DNA of 17,891 bases from Caryophanales bacterium UBA6768 (GTDB taxonomy: Bacteria > Bacillota > Bacilli > Bacillales_D > Amphibacillaceae), in the NCBI GenBank assembly GCA_002453315.1, contig DKGO01000116.1:1-17891 (forward strand). Direction: 5' to 3'. The position numbers and the translations under genes are program-made. The notes under the pieces are model-generated. The model saw nothing but the letters and a program-made list of their open reading frames with translations, was not told where the DNA came from and searched no databases. This document shows positions 14,775 through 17,891 of this stretch, piece after piece (the first letter of the stretch is position 1; every line of letters starts with the position of its first letter).

Positions 14775-16763
14775 CTATTTTTCAGGTGTAAGTATGTCAT
14801 TAATTTTTTCTTCAAAGATTGGTCCAAAACTCTTAGAATAGGTATTTGTCAAATGTCTATTATCCCGATATATTATAATATTTCCTATAATTGGCTGAAA
14901 TTTTTCTTCGAAAATAAAATACTCTGTTAAATCCATTTTGTACAAAGAATCATTTTCTTCTACGAATTTTTCCCAAAAATTCCCATCTTTTTGATTTTCA
15001 TCATCGTTCATTTTTTTAATCGTTTCCTCAGTACCATACTTTTCTAATGATTCCAAAACATTAAAACTATATCTTGGGTTATCACGAACAGCTAAAATGT
15101 CTATTCCATATTCATTCTTAACATATCGTAACTGTTCAACCATTCCTTTGTGTATATCTTGATTAGATGTATCAGCAGCGGTTGCTTGAGAAATAATTAA
15201 GTCGATATCTGCGTCCTTTAGGTAATTCAGAACATTCTTTACCCATACTCCCTTCAAATCATCCTCGGGATAGCTAGTTGTAAAGCGTGTACCAGAACGT
15301 GTAATATTTAACACTCGGTAATTATAATCGGCAGTTGCTTCTAAAACAGCACCCAACCAATGTTCCGAGTGAGAACTCCCTATTACAGCAACTGTAGCAT
15401 CATAGTTATCTGTTTTACCGTATTCTCCAATTTTTAAATCACTATTTTTTAATCCTTGATTACTACCATCCAAATGTGCTTTTGGTAGGTCATCAAAAAC
15501 CTGAGAAAAATCTGGAATAGGATCCACATCTGGTGTTTTGATTTGTGGATTAACTGCTAGTGCACCAGGATAGTCTTGAACTGTTACATTTTGTTCTACT
15601 TTTAATTCATTCAAATGATTACCAACTAGAATACATATTATTAAAATAATATTTAAACCAAACATTAGTGCTAACTTTTTAAACGATTTTATATTATTAG
15701 TTGATTTTCGAATAGGCTTTTCAATAAAGTGAGTCATAAGGAAAGATAGTACAACTGAAATAGCAATTATTAGTAGCCCTATTAAAAATCCAGGTGTTTC
15801 TGTGAAGTTATAACGATAATACTGTAATAATACCCAATGCCATAAATAAATACCAAAAGATATTCCGCCTAATTTCACCATAAGAGATGATCCTAGAAAT
15901 CGTTTAACTCCGAATTTAGTGTTTTGTAAACCAGATACCACTATTAAAAATGCACATATCATCGGCCAAAGTGCAATATATCCCGGAAACATTTCAGAAA
16001 CATTAAAAACAATACCTGTTAAAATCAGCCCTACTAATCCAACCCAACCTATGATAGTAGCAATTATTTTATTAACTTTAATTGAAGATAAATTTATACA
16101 AAGAATACCCCCTAATGAAAACTCCCATACACGGGTAAAGGTAATAAAGTATGCCAGGGGTTGATTAAACTTTGTTAAGTAAACTGAGTAGACTAAGGAC
16201 GATATAAATAATGTTCCTAGTAATACATTCAGTAGTCTTTTTACGTTTAATCTATTATTTTTTTTTATTAGTATCAATGCAAAAGAGAATAAGATAAACC
16301 AAATAAGGTAAAATTGGCCCTGTATTGATAGAGCCCAAAAATGTTCAACTGGTGACTTCATTTGGCTAGCATCTAAATAATCTGTATTTGAAATCGCTAA
16401 TTGCCAGTTTTGATAATAAAATAGGGATGCAATTACCTCTCGAATTGTTTTATCCATAATTGATGCTGGTAAAAAAAATATACTTAAAAGTAAAACTACT
16501 CCTAGTATAAAGAAAACAGAAGGGTATAATCTTTTTATTAGTTTAGATATATATGGCCAAAAACGAAACTCACCCGTCCGATTTATAGTAGATATGATTG
16601 ATGTTGTAATTAAAAATCCTGAAATTACAAAAAACACGTCTACGCCACCAGATACACGATTAAACCATATATGGTAAATAGCTACAAGTATGGCTGCAAC
16701 AAATCGAAGACCCTCAATTTCAGGTCTAAATTTACGTTCAACATTAATTAAAGGATGATTCAT
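14775..16763 (-). CDS. AT3-SGNH membrane O-acyltransferase (OatA/OafB-like)
   Basis: This 662-aa envelope-modifying enzyme has an N-terminal acyltransferase-3 membrane domain (about 10-385, ten or so helices) that would pass an acyl group, usually acetyl, across the membrane. An outside SGNH hydrolase-like domain (about 450-660) would place it on a glycan. AT3 marks are RPEIEGLRFVAA (13-24), His31 and GGVDVFFVISGF (39-50); the region HFWALSIQGQFYLIW (141-155) has QGQ where many relatives have EEQ. In the SGNH part, block I is IGSSHSEHW (461-469) with probable nucleophile Ser464 and a Ser in place of the usual Asp, and the last block is DNRHL with His637. GGGAGAA precedes the ATG by about eight bases. 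Peptidoglycan, teichoic acid or another glycan could be the acceptor. It is monocistronic. Confidence 0.88.
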   Translation of the reverse strand: MNHPLINVERKFRPEIEGLRFVAAILVAIYHIWFNRVSGGVDVFFVISGFLITTSIISTINRTGEFRFWPYISKLIKRLYPSVFFILGVVLLLSIFFLPASIMDKTIREVIASLFYYQNWQLAISNTDYLDASQMKSPVEHFWALSIQGQFYLIWFILFSFALILIKKNNRLNVKRLLNVLLGTLFISSLVYSVYLTKFNQPLAYFITFTRVWEFSLGGILCINLSSIKVNKIIATIIGWVGLVGLILTGIVFNVSEMFPGYIALWPMICAFLIVVSGLQNTKFGVKRFLGSSLMVKLGGISFGIYLWHWVLLQYYRYNFTETPGFLIGLLIIAISVVLSFLMTHFIEKPIRKSTNNIKSFKKLALMFGLNIILIICILVGNHLNELKVEQNVTVQDYPGALAVNPQIKTPDVDPIPDFSQVFDDLPKAHLDGSNQGLKNSDLKIGEYGKTDNYDATVAVIGSSHSEHWLGAVLEATADYNYRVLNITRSGTRFTTSYPEDDLKGVWVKNVLNYLKDADIDLIISQATAADTSNQDIHKGMVEQLRYVKNEYGIDILAVRDNPRYSFNVLESLEKYGTEETIKKMNDDENQKDGNFWEKFVEENDSLYKMDLTEYFIFEEKFQPIIGNIIIYRDNRHLTNTYSKSFGPIFEEKINDILTPEK

Positions 16764-16882
16764 AATTCAAGTTCTCCCATACGAAGTGTTGTCTTGATTT
16801 AAATAATGCTACTTTTTTCCTATATGTTAGCTAAAAGTGATGAACTGTGATAGAAAATACCATAACAATTTTATGGAGATAA

Positions 16883-17123
16883 GCTATAAAAAGTCAAGAG
16901 ATTAATAAGGTAGATTTCAACAAATTCGAAAAATTACTTTCTATAGCTAGGCCAAGTAAACCAAAAGCTCTACACTTAAACTTTAATGCTGAATTTAAAA
17001 TTGGTAAATTATGGTTCTAACGGGACGCTATTCACTTCATTTGCAAATTTCATTGAAATTTCTATTAAACTAGCCGATACTTATAGTATACCTGTTAAAT
17101 GGCTATCCGATAGTAGTTTTTAG
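16883..17123 (+). pseudogene. Frameshifted gene remnant, family not recognised
   Basis: Two open stretches follow each other in different plus-strand frames. Residues such as EINKVDFNKFEKLLSIARPS and ALHLNFNAEF are read from 16883 to the TAA at 17018-17020. NYGSNGTLFTSFANFIEIS, IKLADTYSIPVKWLSDSSF and the TAG at 17121-17123 are read in the other frame from about 17000. Joined by one frameshift near 17000-17015, they give about 80 residues of natural-looking sequence with no start or ribosome binding site. This looks like a surviving fragment of a broken gene, but no family was identified and no catalytic motif is visible. The rest of the gap 16764-17180 shows nothing beyond the start signals of its neighbours. 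Confidence 0.4.
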
Positions 17124-17180
17124 TCAAGAACGAATGAGTGGTGAACTAATAATTTTTTCATATTAAAGGGGAAGTGATTT

Positions 17181-17891
17181 ATGCTAAAACACAACAAAAT
17201 TTTCATATTAGTTTTTATAGCTTTTTTCATTATTCAGTCGTCTTCCATGCCTGCTTTAGCAAACCCTGATAAACAAGATAAAACCATGGAGTTAGAAGCG
17301 AAGATTAAAAGTGCCGATGATACAGATGTTTTTTTATATGAGAATGACTCAGATCTAAGTCAGGTGTTGTTAACACTTAAAACAAATGACAGGGTTATCG
17401 TGCTTAATACCTCTGAGAAATTTTCATTTGTAGAATTTGCTGAAAAAGAGATGAAAGAACCCGTTTATGGTTATGTCTATAATCATGTATTGGAATATAT
17501 TGAGCCAGATGTTGATGAAAATACTACCACTCAATCTAAGGCTAACGACTACAGAAATAATGATGGAAAGTCTGCTACTGACGAGTCAAAAAGGAACTTT
17601 GAGTCCGAAATATCGGAGTTTGAACAAGAAAATTTCAAACACCCTTCTGCAAGTAACAGAAAGAGTAATAGTGTTACAGTAAAAAACCAAACTCTTTTAG
17701 AAGGAGTTGCTTTGCAAGGTCCAACTTATGTCTATGAAAGCACATCGACTAACTCTAAGAAATTAAAGTCATATTCTAGTGGATCAATACTAAAGTATTA
17801 TGATTCTACAAGTGATTGGTATCGTACGGGTGTATACATCAATGGTGTAAAACAGACAGGATATATTCGCAAATCAGATGTTGACACTTCT
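17181..17891 (+). CDS. Secreted protein with SH3-like domains, 3' end beyond the window
   Basis: The reading frame is open from ATG 17181 to the window edge (237 residues seen). AAGGGGAAGTG ends a few bases before the ATG. Residues 1-27 form a signal peptide with a hydrophobic core (IFILVFIAFFII) and a likely cleavage after PALA. Residues about 37-112 look like a degenerate bacterial SH3 unit ending GYVYNHVLEYIE. A charged Asn/Ser/Glu-rich linker follows (about 113-172). A second, clearer SH3-like unit begins at about 176 (GVALQGPTYVYESTSTNSKK...TGYIRKSDV), of the kind found in wall-bound amidases and other surface proteins of Bacillaceae. The enzymatic part, if any, would lie beyond the window. 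A wall-binding hydrolase or adhesion-type surface protein is likely; which one cannot be said. Confidence 0.8.
   Translation, partial: MLKHNKIFILVFIAFFIIQSSSMPALANPDKQDKTMELEAKIKSADDTDVFLYENDSDLSQVLLTLKTNDRVIVLNTSEKFSFVEFAEKEMKEPVYGYVYNHVLEYIEPDVDENTTTQSKANDYRNNDGKSATDESKRNFESEISEFEQENFKHPSASNRKSNSVTVKNQTLLEGVALQGPTYVYESTSTNSKKLKSYSSGSILKYYDSTSDWYRTGVYINGVKQTGYIRKSDVDTS

Noticed and set aside
17467..17682. 71-codon plus-strand ORF inside the SH3 protein gene
   Set aside because: It is an alternate frame of the signal-peptide protein that starts at 17181, and it has no ribosome binding site of its own.

Overview
The window looks like chromosome from a low-GC Gram-positive of the Bacillaceae type. 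The signs are AT-rich DNA, strong AGGAGG-type ribosome binding sites, GTG starts, lipoprotein signal peptides of the Firmicutes kind, TagG/TagH and TagF/TarL-type wall teichoic acid (WTA) proteins, and a TcaA/YvbJ-like protein. Genus cannot be fixed from the sequence. No rRNA, tRNA, CRISPR array or intact mobile element was seen.

Layout. (1) Positions 1-2460, minus strand: an iron-compound ABC importer operon (binding lipoprotein, FecCD permease, FecE-type ATPase cut by the window edge). Its near-consensus promoter overlaps a Fur-box array. (2) 2461-2977: a gap without an intact gene, possibly with decayed coding DNA. (3) 2978-4780, plus strand: a two-gene unit of unknown function, a lipoprotein followed by a protein with one N-terminal membrane anchor, closed by a strong bidirectional terminator. 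(4) 4838-5548, minus strand: a FrnE/DsbA-like thiol oxidoreductase, divergent from (5) 5788-7116, plus strand: a TcaA/YvbJ-like membrane-anchored protein that lacks the usual zinc ribbon.

(6) 7306-14089: a WTA block. Minus-strand tagG and tagH (the two-component WTA exporter) have their own promoter. Upstream lies a 696-aa TagF/TarL-type polyol-phosphate polymerase. A plus-strand TarS-like GT2 glycosyltransferase is divergent from it, and a second, shorter TagF/TagB-type polymerase (398 aa) converges on the GT2 gene. Together they would build the polyol-phosphate chain, glycosylate it and export it. The early-step genes (tagO, tagA, precursor synthesis) are not in the window.

(7) 14090-14774: a scarred intergenic region with a 35-codon ORF that has a good ribosome binding site, a decayed IS1182-family transposase end, and two hairpin terminators. 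(8) 14775-16763, minus strand: an AT3-SGNH membrane O-acyltransferase of the type that acylates cell-envelope glycans. (9) 16764-17180: a gap with a frameshifted gene remnant. (10) 17181-end, plus strand: the start of a secreted protein with SH3-like domains that runs off the window.

The second half is mainly a cell-envelope island with signs of past insertion and gene decay. No clear new system stands out. The best leads are the unknown lipoprotein/membrane pair, the paired polymerases around a glycosyltransferase, and the small ORF beside the IS remnant.
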